Source of the DNA: Chloroflexi bacterium CFX6 | Lineage (GTDB): Bacteria > Chloroflexota > Anaerolineae > Anaerolineales > Villigracilaceae | Assembly (NCBI GenBank): GCA_030263595.1 | Contig: SZPG01000027.1 | Span: forward strand, 1-64,000 | Direction: 5' to 3' | Length of the DNA stretch: 64,000 bases | In this document: positions 29,121-35,967 of the stretch, piece by piece | Layout of the letters: each line of letters opens with the position of its first letter | Position numbering within the stretch: the stretch's first letter is position 1 | Position numbers and translations under genes: made by a program | The notes under the pieces: generated by a model | Database searches by the model: none | Told to the model about the DNA's origin: nothing | What the model saw: the letters and a program-made list of their open reading frames with translations, nothing else

Positions 29121-29143
29121 TAATATATACTATTGATATATAC
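29121..29143. promoter_or_regulatory. A/T-rich inverted motif before vapB, possible operator
   Basis: TATATAC and a mirrored ATATATA motif flank TATTGA, 14 bases before the vapB start. VapB antitoxins usually bind palindromes at this position. Tentative. Confidence 0.35.
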
Positions 29144-29156
29144 CAAAGGAGATAAA

Positions 29157-29390
29157 ATGGAAACAGCAAAACTCTTCCAAAATGGAAAAAGCCAAGCAGT
29201 GCGACTTCCCAAAGAATTTCGCTTTGGAAGCGACCGTGTTTATATCAAGCGGGTTGGCAATGCGGTCGTGCTTCTTCCCTATAAGACACCCTGGGAAACA
29301 TTGCTTGACAGCCTCGCCCTCTTCTCGGCAGATTTTATGAGTGAACGGAACCAACCGCCCGCCCAAAATCGTGAGGATGCCTTTTCATGA
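29157..29390 (+). CDS. vapB: VapB-type antitoxin (AbrB/MazE fold)
   Basis: A 77-residue antitoxin. ETAKLFQNGKSQAVRLPKEF is the swapped-hairpin AbrB DNA-binding signature, then GSDRVYIKRVGNAVVLLP. The C-terminal tail would bind VapC. The start ATG 29157 has an AAAGGAG site. It overlaps vapC by four bases (ATGA), so the two are coupled. Base composition is richer in A/T than the neighbouring mevalonate genes, consistent with transfer. Confidence 0.92.
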   Translation: METAKLFQNGKSQAVRLPKEFRFGSDRVYIKRVGNAVVLLPYKTPWETLLDSLALFSADFMSERNQPPAQNREDAFS

Positions 29391-29788
29391 AATACATGCT
29401 GGATACGAATATCTGCATTGGATTGATTCGTCAGAAACCACAAAAACTGATTCGGCGGTTAACTCGCTGCGAACCAGGTGAAGTTGGAGTTTCAAGTATC
29501 ACAATTGCAGAATTAGCATGCGGTGCGAATAAGAGCAATCAAATTGAGAATAATTTGTCCGCTTTGGAACAATTCCTGCTACCCATCGAAATCGCGGACT
29601 TTGACCAAATGGCATCAGCCGCTTACGGAGTTGTACGAGCATATTTGGAACGAGAAGGAAAAGTTATCGGCTCAATGGATATGCTCATCGGCTCGCACGC
29701 GTTGAGTCTTGGTGTGACGCTGGTTACAAACAACACAGATGGATTCCAGCAAATCCCAAAATTGAAAATCGAAGATTGGATGGAATAA
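29387..29788 (+). CDS. vapC: VapC-type PIN-domain ribonuclease toxin
   Basis: A 133-residue PIN nuclease with the acidic metal site visible: YMLDTNICIGLIR (Asp6), SSITIAELACGA (Glu42), GSMDMLIGSHAL (Asp at ~99) and VTNNTDGFQQIP (Asp at ~117). It begins at the usual point. VapC toxins cleave tRNA or rRNA. It is partnered by the VapB gene upstream and followed by a palindromic repeat and gene-end copy 1. Confidence 0.94.
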   Translation: MKYMLDTNICIGLIRQKPQKLIRRLTRCEPGEVGVSSITIAELACGANKSNQIENNLSALEQFLLPIEIADFDQMASAAYGVVRAYLEREGKVIGSMDMLIGSHALSLGVTLVTNNTDGFQQIPKLKIEDWME

Positions 29789-29801
29789 ACACTGCGCCTT
29801 T

Positions 29802-29835
29802 CCCCTCTCCCTGCGGGAGAGGGCTAGGGTGAGGG
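29802..29835. repeat. Palindromic repeat, CCCCTCTCCC/GGGAGAGGG family
   Basis: CCCTCTCCC-TGC-GGGAGAGGG followed by CTAGGGTGAGGG. Same family as one insertion in the heparinase gene (47523). It lies between vapC and the gene-end repeat copy 1. Confidence 0.85.
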
Positions 29836-29840
29836 AGAAC

Positions 29841-29938
29841 GCCTGTCCCTGGAGTATCATGGACGAAGCGTCGAGCAAGTTGCAGAGATTTTCAGGCAGG
29901 CAGGTTTGACGTCAGCGTTTTGGTATATTCAAAGGTAA
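29841..29938 (+). repeat. merB-like 3'-end repeat, copy 1
   Basis: Longest displaced copy. In frame: L-S-L-E-Y-H-G-R-S-V-E-Q-V-A-E-I-F-R-Q-A-G-L-T-S-A-F-W-Y-I-Q-R-stop. It carries no start codon or gene body. It looks closer to a normal family C-terminus than copy 0, and may be the original gene end pushed downstream by the VapBC insertion. Followed at once by the next module. Confidence 0.88.
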
Positions 29939-29940
29939 TT

Positions 29941-30204
29941 ATGACTGAAAAACGAACTCTTTCGTCAGAAGAAATTTCCAAAATCGTGGATGGGCTTAAT
30001 CCCATTGACCACAAGCAGATGGAATTGCTGGCAAAAATGCCTCCTGGAAAAAGGATATATCCCAGCCTGCGCGCAAGCGCCATGATACGCGCTGGTTTGC
30101 GAACTGCATTCAAAAGGAAGTTTCCGAATCTTTCTCCATCGGAAATCAACATGAAAATACTGGAGTATCTGACATTCATGGATGGAAAATATGGACATGC
30201 TTGA
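29941..30204 (+). CDS. Hypothetical protein, putative partner of the nucleotidyltransferase
   Basis: An 87-residue, mostly helical protein starting two bases after the stop of repeat copy 1. The sequence includes EEISKIVDGLNPIDHKQMEL, then LRASAMIRAGLRTAFKRKFP and LSPSEINMKILEYLTFMDG. It overlaps the nucleotidyltransferase gene by 23 bases, the coupling expected of a TA pair. The first residues of the partner are encoded within its end. No family is recognised; an antitoxin or adaptor role is inferred from position only. Confidence 0.6.
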   Translation: MTEKRTLSSEEISKIVDGLNPIDHKQMELLAKMPPGKRIYPSLRASAMIRAGLRTAFKRKFPNLSPSEINMKILEYLTFMDGKYGHA

Positions 30205-30820
30205 CCTTTACATCCGTGTCGTAAAGGCATTGGATGAAACCGGCGCGCCCTATATGATTGTCGGCGCATTTGGCGGCACGATTTATGGAATCACCCGCGC
30301 CACCCATGACATTGACATTATCGTGGATTTACGCGAGAAAGATTATGAAGCCTTATCGCAAAAATTTCCCCTCCCGCGTTATTATGCTGACCCTGAAATG
30401 ATAAAGAATTTCGTCGAAATGGGGATTATGTTCAACATCATTGATTCAAGCGAAGGTATAAAAGCAGATCTTGTTCCTTTGAAACGCGAACCTGATTATC
30501 AGGCTGCCTTTGACCGCCGTATACGCGAGACTTTCACCGACGAAAACGACGAGCCGTTTGAAGCATGGGTTGCACAACCCACTGACATTATCATTGGAAA
30601 ACTTCAAGCCTGGAATGAGGGCAGGTCGAACAAACATCCCGACGATATTTTTGCCATTTTATACTTCTGCCTGCGCGGCTTTAGTAATCACCAGGTTGAT
30701 ATCGAAGAAGTTGCCGAACAAGCCGCCCGCATTGGGCCAGAGACTCTCGACATGTGGCTCAAAACGCTTGCGAAGGCGAGGAATGAAATCGAAAAAGGAG
30801 ATACGCCGCGCAAGTGGTGA
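30182..30820 (+). CDS. Nucleotidyltransferase, AbiEii/DUF6036-like
   Basis: A 212-residue protein. The N-terminal domain MIVGAFGGTIYGITRATHDI, then DIIVDLREKDYE, has the G-x-G-G..D-x-D signature of minimal nucleotidyltransferases related to AbiEii toxins. A third acidic residue is likely in IKADLVPLKRE. The second half (PTDIIIGKLQAWNEGRSNKH, then PDDIFAILYF) is the helical extension common in these proteins. Relatives inactivate tRNA by adding nucleotides. With the preceding small gene it forms a probable TA or phage-defence pair. Confidence 0.8.
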   Translation: MENMDMLDLYIRVVKALDETGAPYMIVGAFGGTIYGITRATHDIDIIVDLREKDYEALSQKFPLPRYYADPEMIKNFVEMGIMFNIIDSSEGIKADLVPLKREPDYQAAFDRRIRETFTDENDEPFEAWVAQPTDIIIGKLQAWNEGRSNKHPDDIFAILYFCLRGFSNHQVDIEEVAEQAARIGPETLDMWLKTLAKARNEIEKGDTPRKW

Positions 30821-30828
30821 AACACCCG

Positions 30829-30928
30829 AGACCTGACATGTCTCACCGGCACCTTTCCTATCCTCACTCCTCGCGCGGACAAAGGTCATCACCGACCAAC
30901 CCCTCGCGAAGACACCTTCGGCAGGTCT
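30829..30928. repeat. Hairpin element H1 of the module array
   Basis: Starts with AGACCTGACATGTCT and ends with a modified mirror arm (AGACACCTTCGGCAGGTCT). The centre contains CCTCGCGCGGACAAAGGTC, then ATCACCGACCAACCCCTCGC, shared with H2 and H3. Directly followed by gene-end copy 2. Confidence 0.85.
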
Positions 30929-30930
30929 TT

Positions 30931-30969
30931 CAACCACGCAGGCTTGACGTCAGCGTTTTGGAATGTGTG
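30931..30969 (+). repeat. merB-like 3'-end repeat, copy 2 (short)
   Basis: CAACCACGCAGG then CTTGACGTCAGCGTTTTGG; in frame A-G-L-T-S-A-F-W-N-V-C. Only the last third of the gene end is kept. It precedes the nuclease/DUF2283 module by 12 bases. Confidence 0.85.
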
Positions 30970-30981
30970 CTATAAGGAAAG

Positions 30982-31290
30982 ATGATGAAAACTGCCAAAT
31001 CCGTAAATGGAGTAACGATAAGATTGCCCGACGAACGCTGGGTTCACATCACAGAAGAACATGCGGAAATGGCAGGTTATCTCTATGATGTGCTTGAAAC
31101 TGTTCAGGAACCACTGGCAGTATTCGAAGGCAATGAAGGTGAATTGCTTGCCGCTTGTGAAATTGAAACTGAAAAATATATCATTGTTGTTTATCGCGAA
31201 GTAAGTCAGGAAGATGGTTTCATTATTACAGCATTTCTGACCAAGCGCTGGAAATCGCTCGAAAGGAGAAAGAAAATATGGCAACGGTAA
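30982..31290 (+). CDS. Putative RelE-fold nuclease toxin (PBECR-like)
   Basis: A 102-residue protein. The pattern GVTIRLPDERWVHITEEHAE, then a strand pair and DGFIITAFLTKRWKSLERRK at the C-terminus, matches the small phage/TA nucleases of the Barnase-EndoU-ColicinE5-RelE-like group. The His of HITEEH and the final basic cluster are the likely active-site residues. The next gene, overlapping by 13 bases, is a DUF2283 protein, a frequent partner. Assignment rests on pattern and context. Confidence 0.65.
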   Translation: MMKTAKSVNGVTIRLPDERWVHITEEHAEMAGYLYDVLETVQEPLAVFEGNEGELLAACEIETEKYIIVVYREVSQEDGFIITAFLTKRWKSLERRKKIWQR

Positions 31291-31511
31291 ATCTTGACCA
31301 CGTATTGACTGTTGTACCTCAGGTACTGCAACTTCATCAGAAAAATATCTGGTTTTCTTATGATGAAGAAGCCGACGTCTTGTATTTGAATTTCAAAAAA
31401 CCCAACCGCGCGGACGATTCCGAATTGCTGGATAACGATGTGCTTGTTCGTTATGAGGGCGAAGAAGTCGTCGGTATGACGATTATGAACGCAAGCAAGA
31501 GGCACAAGTAA
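31278..31511 (+). CDS. DUF2283 family protein, putative antitoxin
   Basis: A 77-residue protein with the family core IWFSYDEEADVLYLNFKKPN, then LLDNDVLVRYEGEEVVGMTI. DUF2283 proteins are commonly encoded next to small RelE-like or DUF4258 toxins and are thought to be antitoxins. Start ATG 31278 lies inside the upstream gene after an AAAGGAG-like site. Followed six bases later by hairpin element H2. Confidence 0.8.
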   Translation: MATVNLDHVLTVVPQVLQLHQKNIWFSYDEEADVLYLNFKKPNRADDSELLDNDVLVRYEGEEVVGMTIMNASKRHK

Positions 31512-31516
31512 CACCA

Positions 31517-31606
31517 AGACCTGACATGTCTCACCCGCGCCATTGACACCCCTCGCGTGGACAAAGGTCATCACCGATCAACCCCTCGCGAAGACATGTC
31601 AGGTCT
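31517..31606. repeat. Hairpin element H2 of the module array (best preserved)
   Basis: 90 bp with perfect 15-base complementary arms: AGACCTGACATGTCT at 31517-31531 and AGACATGTCAGGTCT at 31592-31606. Each arm also contains the self-complementary ACATGT. The interior is the conserved CCTCGCG..GACAAAGGTCATCACCGA block. It ends two bases before gene-end copy 3. Confidence 0.92.
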
Positions 31607-31607
31607 A

Positions 31608-31648
31608 TCAACCATCCAGGTTTGACGTCAAAGCCTTGGAATGTATAA
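31608..31648 (+). repeat. merB-like 3'-end repeat, copy 3 (short)
   Basis: CAACCATCCAGG then TTTGACGTCAAAGCCTTGG; in frame G-L-T-S-K-P-W-N-V-stop. It contains the perfect palindrome TTTGACGTCAAA. It precedes the DUF433/DUF5615 module; a TATAAT-like box within and just after it (GTATAATG) could be the module promoter. Confidence 0.85.
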
Positions 31649-31677
31649 TGTTTGTTACGAAATGAAAGGTTCTAACT

Positions 31678-32007
31678 ATGCAACACACACGAAACCTTGA
31701 AAAACTTTACAAGGGACTTTCCCGCTCTGAAAAAGCCCAACTGCTTCAATGGGCGGCGCGTGATTTAGGAGACGCCTTCCCAGGCATTGAAAGCAATCCA
31801 CAAATCGCGGGCGGCGAACCGTGTATTGTTCGTACACGTATACCTGTTTGGCTATTGGCGCAAGCGCGACGGTTGGGCACAAGCGAAGCGGATTTACTTA
31901 TGTCCTATCCCACCTTGCGCGCAGAAGACCTTGCCAACGCCTGGGCTTATGAACGCAGTCACAAAAAGGAAATTGACGCCCAAATCAAAGCTAACGAGGA
32001 AGCATAA
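31678..32007 (+). CDS. DUF433 family antitoxin
   Basis: A 109-residue protein. The N-terminal helical part is followed by the DUF433 signature GIESNPQIAGGEPCIVRTRI, PVWLLAQARRLGTSEADLL and YPTLRAEDLANAWAYE. This winged-helix domain is the usual antitoxin partner of DUF5615 PIN-like proteins. It overlaps the downstream gene by one base (TAATG). Probably represses its own promoter. Confidence 0.92.
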   Translation: MQHTRNLEKLYKGLSRSEKAQLLQWAARDLGDAFPGIESNPQIAGGEPCIVRTRIPVWLLAQARRLGTSEADLLMSYPTLRAEDLANAWAYERSHKKEIDAQIKANEEA

Positions 32008-32348
32008 TGGCGCGCTTATATTCCAACGAAAATTTCCCCTTGCCAGTTGTGGAGGAATTACGGGAACTTGGACATGATGTCTTGACCATTCAAGAGACTG
32101 GCAAAGCTAATCAAGCCATGACGGATGAGGATGTGCTTGAGTTCGCAAATAAGGAAAAGCGAATTTTGCTTACGCTGAATCGCCGCCACTTCATCAGGTT
32201 ACACAATAAGCGTCAACCGCATGCAGGGATTATAGCCTGCACTTATGATCCCGATTACTTCGCCTTCGCAAAACGTATTGACGATGCTATCCACGCAGAA
32301 AATGATTTCTCCCGCATCGTCATTCGTATAAATCGCCCACAGCAGTAA
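32007..32348 (+). CDS. DUF5615 PIN-like toxin
   Basis: A 113-residue protein with the DUF5615 pattern: LYSNENFPLPVVEELRELGH (first acidic residue in NEN), DVLTIQETGKANQAMTDEDV, and ANKEKRILLTLNRRHFIRLH near the centre. The family is a PIN-nuclease relative and forms TA pairs with DUF433. In classical members the third strand ends with a T-x-D-x-DF motif; here it is T-L-N-R-R-H-F, with Asn in place of the acidic residue, so catalytic competence is uncertain. Confidence 0.88.
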   Translation: MARLYSNENFPLPVVEELRELGHDVLTIQETGKANQAMTDEDVLEFANKEKRILLTLNRRHFIRLHNKRQPHAGIIACTYDPDYFAFAKRIDDAIHAENDFSRIVIRINRPQQ

Positions 32349-32357
32349 TGTAACCCC

Positions 32358-32477
32358 AGATCTGACATGCGGCGTACTGAGCCTGTCGAGGTGTCTCACC
32401 CGCGCCATTGACTTCCTCACTCCTCGCGCGGACATAGGTCATCACCGACCAATCCCTCCCGAAGACATGTCAGGTCT
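32358..32477. repeat. Hairpin element H3 of the module array, with nested insertion
   Basis: The left arm begins AGATCTGACATG, is interrupted by about 24 bases (CGGCGTACTGAGCCTGTCGA and on), then resumes TGTCTCACCCGCGCC. The right arm AGACATGTCAGGTCT at 32463-32477 is perfect. The interrupting sequence resembles another repeat (compare CCTGAGCGAGTCGAAGGG at 28364). Confidence 0.85.
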
Positions 32478-32478
32478 T

Positions 32479-32519
32479 TCAACCACGCAGGTTTGACATC
32501 AAAGTTTTGGTATGTGTGA
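32479..32519 (+). repeat. merB-like 3'-end repeat, copy 4 (short, no module follows)
   Basis: CAACCACGCAGGTTTGACAT then CAAAGTTTTGG; in frame A-G-L-T-S-K-F-W-Y-V-stop. Between this copy and copy 5 lie ~115 bases with several CCGT-rich short repeats (GTCCGTGAGTCCGTGACAAA) and no gene. Confidence 0.85.
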
Positions 32520-32635
32520 GATGTAAACAAGGAAACACGTAAACTGGTAAACAAATCCGTTCCCGTCCGTGAGTCCGTGACAAAGTCCGTTGACCAACCA
32601 TCCGCGCATCCGTTCTGCGAAGCAATCCGTTGACA

Positions 32636-32681
32636 ACCGCACGCAGGTTTGACGTCAAAGTTTTGGTATATTCAAAAATAA
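32636..32681 (+). repeat. merB-like 3'-end repeat, copy 5 (short)
   Basis: CGCACGCAGGTTTGACGTCA then AAGTTTTGGTATATTC; in frame A-G-L-T-S-K-F-W-Y-I-Q-K-stop. Contains the perfect palindrome TTTGACGTCAAA. It is the last copy, just before the 2TM/HEPN-like pair. Confidence 0.85.
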
Positions 32682-32696
32682 GACTGAAGGTGATTT

Positions 32697-33245
32697 ATGT
32701 CTTTAGATGACAAAAACAGTAATATATTGAGTAATGGGAAACTATTAGTTGAGCACATTAATAGTCAACTTGAACTCGGAAAAACTGAGGATGAAATAGT
32801 CAACCACCTTGTAAACATCGGAGCAAAACGAGAGGAAATTGCACTATTTGTAAGGCAACTACGTTTTCTTAATGTCGATTACATCAGTGAGCAATATAAA
32901 CTTGGTAAAACTGCGGCGGAAATAATTGGAGATCTTGTTTCAAAAGGTGTAAACAATGAAGATGCGGTGAAGTTCGTTGCGCATATTGTTGCTCTAGAGG
33001 AAACAAGCAAGAATCTCAAGACTCAGGAACGTTTAAGAAGTTATATTGAGCAGTCAGCTTTAGCACAACAAGGATACAAACGGATGTGGAGAGGGGGAAT
33101 AATTTTCATAATCGGAAGCACAATCACGTGGTGGACATACTCTGACCCAATTGGAGGTAGCTATTATATTTGTTATGGAGCGATAATATTTGGAGCAATC
33201 GACTTCTTAATTGGGTTGTCACAGTGGCAAAGCAACAGAAATTAG
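32697..33245 (+). CDS. Two-helix membrane protein, partner of a HEPN-like protein
   Basis: A 182-residue protein, markedly A/T-rich compared with the flanking mevalonate genes. Two similar ~40-residue helical segments (LELGKTEDEIVNHLVNIGAK and YKLGKTAAEIIGDLVSKGVN) are followed by two C-terminal transmembrane helices at about 123-145 and 150-172. No known family is recognised. It lies ten bases before the gene at 33255. Membrane protein plus HEPN-type partner is a layout seen in several abortive-infection systems; that role is inference. Confidence 0.65.
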   Translation: MSLDDKNSNILSNGKLLVEHINSQLELGKTEDEIVNHLVNIGAKREEIALFVRQLRFLNVDYISEQYKLGKTAAEIIGDLVSKGVNNEDAVKFVAHIVALEETSKNLKTQERLRSYIEQSALAQQGYKRMWRGGIIFIIGSTITWWTYSDPIGGSYYICYGAIIFGAIDFLIGLSQWQSNRN

Positions 33246-33254
33246 CCCAACACA

Positions 33255-34259
33255 TTGAAAGAGCGAGAACTAGACGTGAAAGAAAAGACTTTTTATATTG
33301 ACACACCGCCTATTCACATCGGTCAACTTTCTGAGGAGGACGATTTTCAGATTAATTTCGATTTAAAGAAAGATGATTTTGTTGGCGTGCTCACAATCAG
33401 ATTAGATCCAGCTCATATAGAATGGGATAATCATGATGAAGAATACTTCCCAACAGAATGTAATAGACTAATCGTCTCTGTTACTACTGAACTTGACATT
33501 ACCGAGCCCATATTTATAGAGAACATCTACTTCCTAGTTATTGAATATTTGACTATATTCTTTAATTATTTGCAAACAGAGTTGGGTCAATATTGGGTCG
33601 ATGTAGGTTCAATTCAGGATTGGGACTTAATAACTTTCTTGGGCAAAACTATTGCCAGCCATGTTGAGTATGATGGCTTAGAAAAATTTGGAGTACCTAT
33701 TGGCGGTTACAGTAAGAAAAAGAAAATCCTTTTTTCTGCTAAACGTAGAATATATCCAGAAAAATCTAACGGTTTGAATGTGAAACACATTTCAGATATA
33801 AGATTATGGTTTGAACAACGTAAGGAGCCTGCTCTCCCAAGACTTTTATTAGCAAACGCCAAAAGGTCATTGCTACATGGTGATCGCAAATCCTCATCAA
33901 TTCTGGCAATTACTGCTCTTGAGCAACCATTAGAAAAGTTCATTAAGGAACGTTGCAAAGCTAAAGGTATTTCAAAAAACACTTTAGAGACTTATGACAA
34001 AAACCACTTCATTGCCGATTACTTAAAATTGTTACTACCCTTAGTACTTGAACCAAATGAATTAACAGAATGGTTACAATCATCAAATCATAGGTATAAA
34101 ATTAATATAAGTGGGAATCAAATAATTGAATGGGCTGTTGAATTTAACAAAGCAAGAAATGATGCTGTCCATAGAGGCATAACACCAATTTTTGAAACGG
34201 TAGATAAAGGTATATTTGCTATTGAAACAATATATGAATTTGTAAATGAAGGTAACTAA
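33255..34259 (+). CDS. Hypothetical protein with C-terminal HEPN-like motif
   Basis: A 334-residue A/T-rich gene; the start is probably TTG at 33255 (GTG at 33276 is an alternative). The N-terminal half is strand-rich ([20 protein letters not shown] and on). The C-terminal half is helical, with [20 protein letters not shown] and, near the end, [14 protein letters not shown]-x3-H is the catalytic motif of HEPN ribonucleases. The gene overlaps HMG-CoA synthase by one base (TAATG). It may be an RNase effector working with the membrane protein upstream. Confidence 0.6.
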   Translation: MKERELDVKEKTFYIDTPPIHIGQLSEEDDFQINFDLKKDDFVGVLTIRLDPAHIEWDNHDEEYFPTECNRLIVSVTTELDITEPIFIENIYFLVIEYLTIFFNYLQTELGQYWVDVGSIQDWDLITFLGKTIASHVEYDGLEKFGVPIGGYSKKKKILFSAKRRIYPEKSNGLNVKHISDIRLWFEQRKEPALPRLLLANAKRSLLHGDRKSSSILAITALEQPLEKFIKERCKAKGISKNTLETYDKNHFIADYLKLLLPLVLEPNELTEWLQSSNHRYKINISGNQIIEWAVEFNKARNDAVHRGITPIFETVDKGIFAIETIYEFVNEGN

Positions 34260-35338
34260 TGACAACCCCTCACACACACTCCCCCACCCTCCTCAAACCC
34301 GTCAAGCCCGTTGGCATCATTGGCTACGGCGCGTACGTGCCGCGTTACCGTCTGCCTGCGAAGGAAGTAGCGCGCGTATGGACAGGCGGCAAAGGCGGAC
34401 TCCCCATCAAAGAGAAAGCCGTCCCTGGGCTGGATGAAGACGTCATCACCATGTCCATTGAAGCGGCGCGCAATGCCATGAAACGCGCGCAGATCGACCC
34501 GACCGAACTGCGGGCGGTCTGGGTTGGGTCTGAGTCCCACCCTTATGCGGTGAAACCAACCTCCACCTTGGTCGCTGAAGCGATTGGCGCCGTCCCCAAT
34601 ACGCAAGCCGCCGATTGGGAATTCGCCTGCAAAGCGGGCACCGAAGCGCTCGTCGCCGCGATGGGATTGGTCGGCTCGGGCATGGGTAAGTACGCCATGG
34701 CGATCGGCATGGACACCGCGCAAGGCAAGCCAGGCGACGCGCTCGAGTACACCGCAGGCGCAGGCGGCGGCGCATACATTCTCGGTTCCGCTGAAGAATC
34801 GCTGGCGGTTATCAACGCCTCGTATTCCTACGTCACCGACACGCCTGATTTCTGGCGACGCTCCGACGCGAAGTATCCCGAACACGGCATGCGCTTCACG
34901 GGCGAGCCGGCTTATTTCAAACACATCACCGAAGCCGCCACCCATTTGATGGAAGCCTCGGGCACCACCGCCAAAGATTACAAGTGGGCGATCTTCCACC
35001 AGCCGAATACAAAATTTCCGCAACGTGTCGCATCAGGACTTGGCTTCTCGATGGAACAGATCGAACCTGGGCTTCTCGTCCCTGTGATCGGGAATACGTA
35101 CGCGGGCGCGGCGATGATCGGACTCACGGCGACTCTCGACATCGCCCAACCCGGCGACCGCATCCTCGTCGTCTCATTCGGAAGTGGGGCTGGTTCCGAT
35201 GCCTTCGACCTCACCGTCACTGACGCCGCTCCGCTCCGCGCGGGACTCGCTACGAAGACGCAAGAATACATTGCGCGCAGGACAGAGATTGATTATGCGA
35301 CGTATGTAAGGTATCGCGGTAAATTGCAGATGAAGTAA
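34259..35338 (+). CDS. Hydroxymethylglutaryl-CoA synthase, archaeal type
   Basis: Condenses acetyl-CoA with acetoacetyl-CoA to HMG-CoA, the step before MvaA. 359 residues. Thiolase-fold catalytic residues are present: Glu in [15 protein letters not shown], Cys in [14 protein letters not shown], His in [16 protein letters not shown], plus [12 protein letters not shown] and [11 protein letters not shown]. The short length and lack of the eukaryotic C-terminal extension fit the archaeal form, which works with a thiolase and a DUF35 protein. A thiolase homologue is 3 kb downstream; DUF35 is not seen. The N-terminus [14 protein letters not shown] is unusually long. Confidence 0.93.
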   Translation: MTTPHTHSPTLLKPVKPVGIIGYGAYVPRYRLPAKEVARVWTGGKGGLPIKEKAVPGLDEDVITMSIEAARNAMKRAQIDPTELRAVWVGSESHPYAVKPTSTLVAEAIGAVPNTQAADWEFACKAGTEALVAAMGLVGSGMGKYAMAIGMDTAQGKPGDALEYTAGAGGGAYILGSAEESLAVINASYSYVTDTPDFWRRSDAKYPEHGMRFTGEPAYFKHITEAATHLMEASGTTAKDYKWAIFHQPNTKFPQRVASGLGFSMEQIEPGLLVPVIGNTYAGAAMIGLTATLDIAQPGDRILVVSFGSGAGSDAFDLTVTDAAPLRAGLATKTQEYIARRTEIDYATYVRYRGKLQMK

Positions 35339-35358
35339 AATCTCTCAAGCGAGTCATC

Positions 35359-35967
35359 ATGCTACAATCCAAAACCCCTGAAAAGGATTTGTATGGCGTG
35401 ACGGACGGCAAAGCCGTCGGCACATTTCTCGAACACAAATTCCGCGACTACTTGAAAAGCCGCTACCAATTTGACGAGGGCAGTTCCGCCAGCGGCATTG
35501 ACTTTCCCAGCCTTTCGGTTGACATGAAAGTGACCAGCATCCGCCAGCCGCAATCCTCCTGCCCGTTCAAGTCCGCGCGGCAAAAAATATATGGGTTGGG
35601 ATACTCGCTGTTGATCTTCGTTTACGACAAGTTTGATGACAACAAGAAGAAATCCGCCACCCTCAATATTCTGCACACGATATTTGTGGAAGCCGAACAA
35701 ACAGCAGATTTCCAAATGACGACCGGGATAAGGCAAATTTTGGCGAACCAAGGCAACCGAGACGACATCATCGCCTTCCTGCAAGATAGAAACCTGCCAG
35801 CAGACGAAATCGAATTGAACAATCCTGCAGACGAGACACTCGGCAATCCTCCCTTGCAGGGTTTCCTGACCATTTCGAACGCCCTGCAATGGCGATTGCA
35901 GTACAGCCGCGTCATCGAGCGCGCAGGCATGGAAAAGGGTGTTCATGCAATTTACCGAGTAGAGTGA
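35359..35967 (+). CDS. Putative type II restriction endonuclease
   Basis: A 202-residue protein. GTFLEHKFRDYLKSRYQFDE, then GSSASGIDFPSLSVDMKVTS, gives the Asp-x(n)-(D/E)-x-Lys pattern of PD-(D/E)xK nucleases (Asp in GIDFP, Asp-Met-Lys). It is followed by YGLGYSLLIFVYDK, a typical core strand. The stop overlaps the start of an N6-adenine-type methyltransferase gene (TGATG), giving a compact restriction-modification operon. Recognition specificity cannot be read. It is inserted between the HMG-CoA synthase and thiolase genes. Confidence 0.75.
   Translation: MLQSKTPEKDLYGVTDGKAVGTFLEHKFRDYLKSRYQFDEGSSASGIDFPSLSVDMKVTSIRQPQSSCPFKSARQKIYGLGYSLLIFVYDKFDDNKKKSATLNILHTIFVEAEQTADFQMTTGIRQILANQGNRDDIIAFLQDRNLPADEIELNNPADETLGNPPLQGFLTISNALQWRLQYSRVIERAGMEKGVHAIYRVE

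Noticed and set aside
29006-32681. CRISPR array
   Set aside because: The repeated units are coding gene ends at irregular distances of 100-1000 bases with genes between, not 25-40 base repeats with uniform spacers; no cas genes.
28428-34259. Classical integron with attC sites
   Set aside because: No integrase gene in the window and no R'/R'' boxes of attC type; hairpins H1-H3 have a different sequence. Kept only as an analogy.
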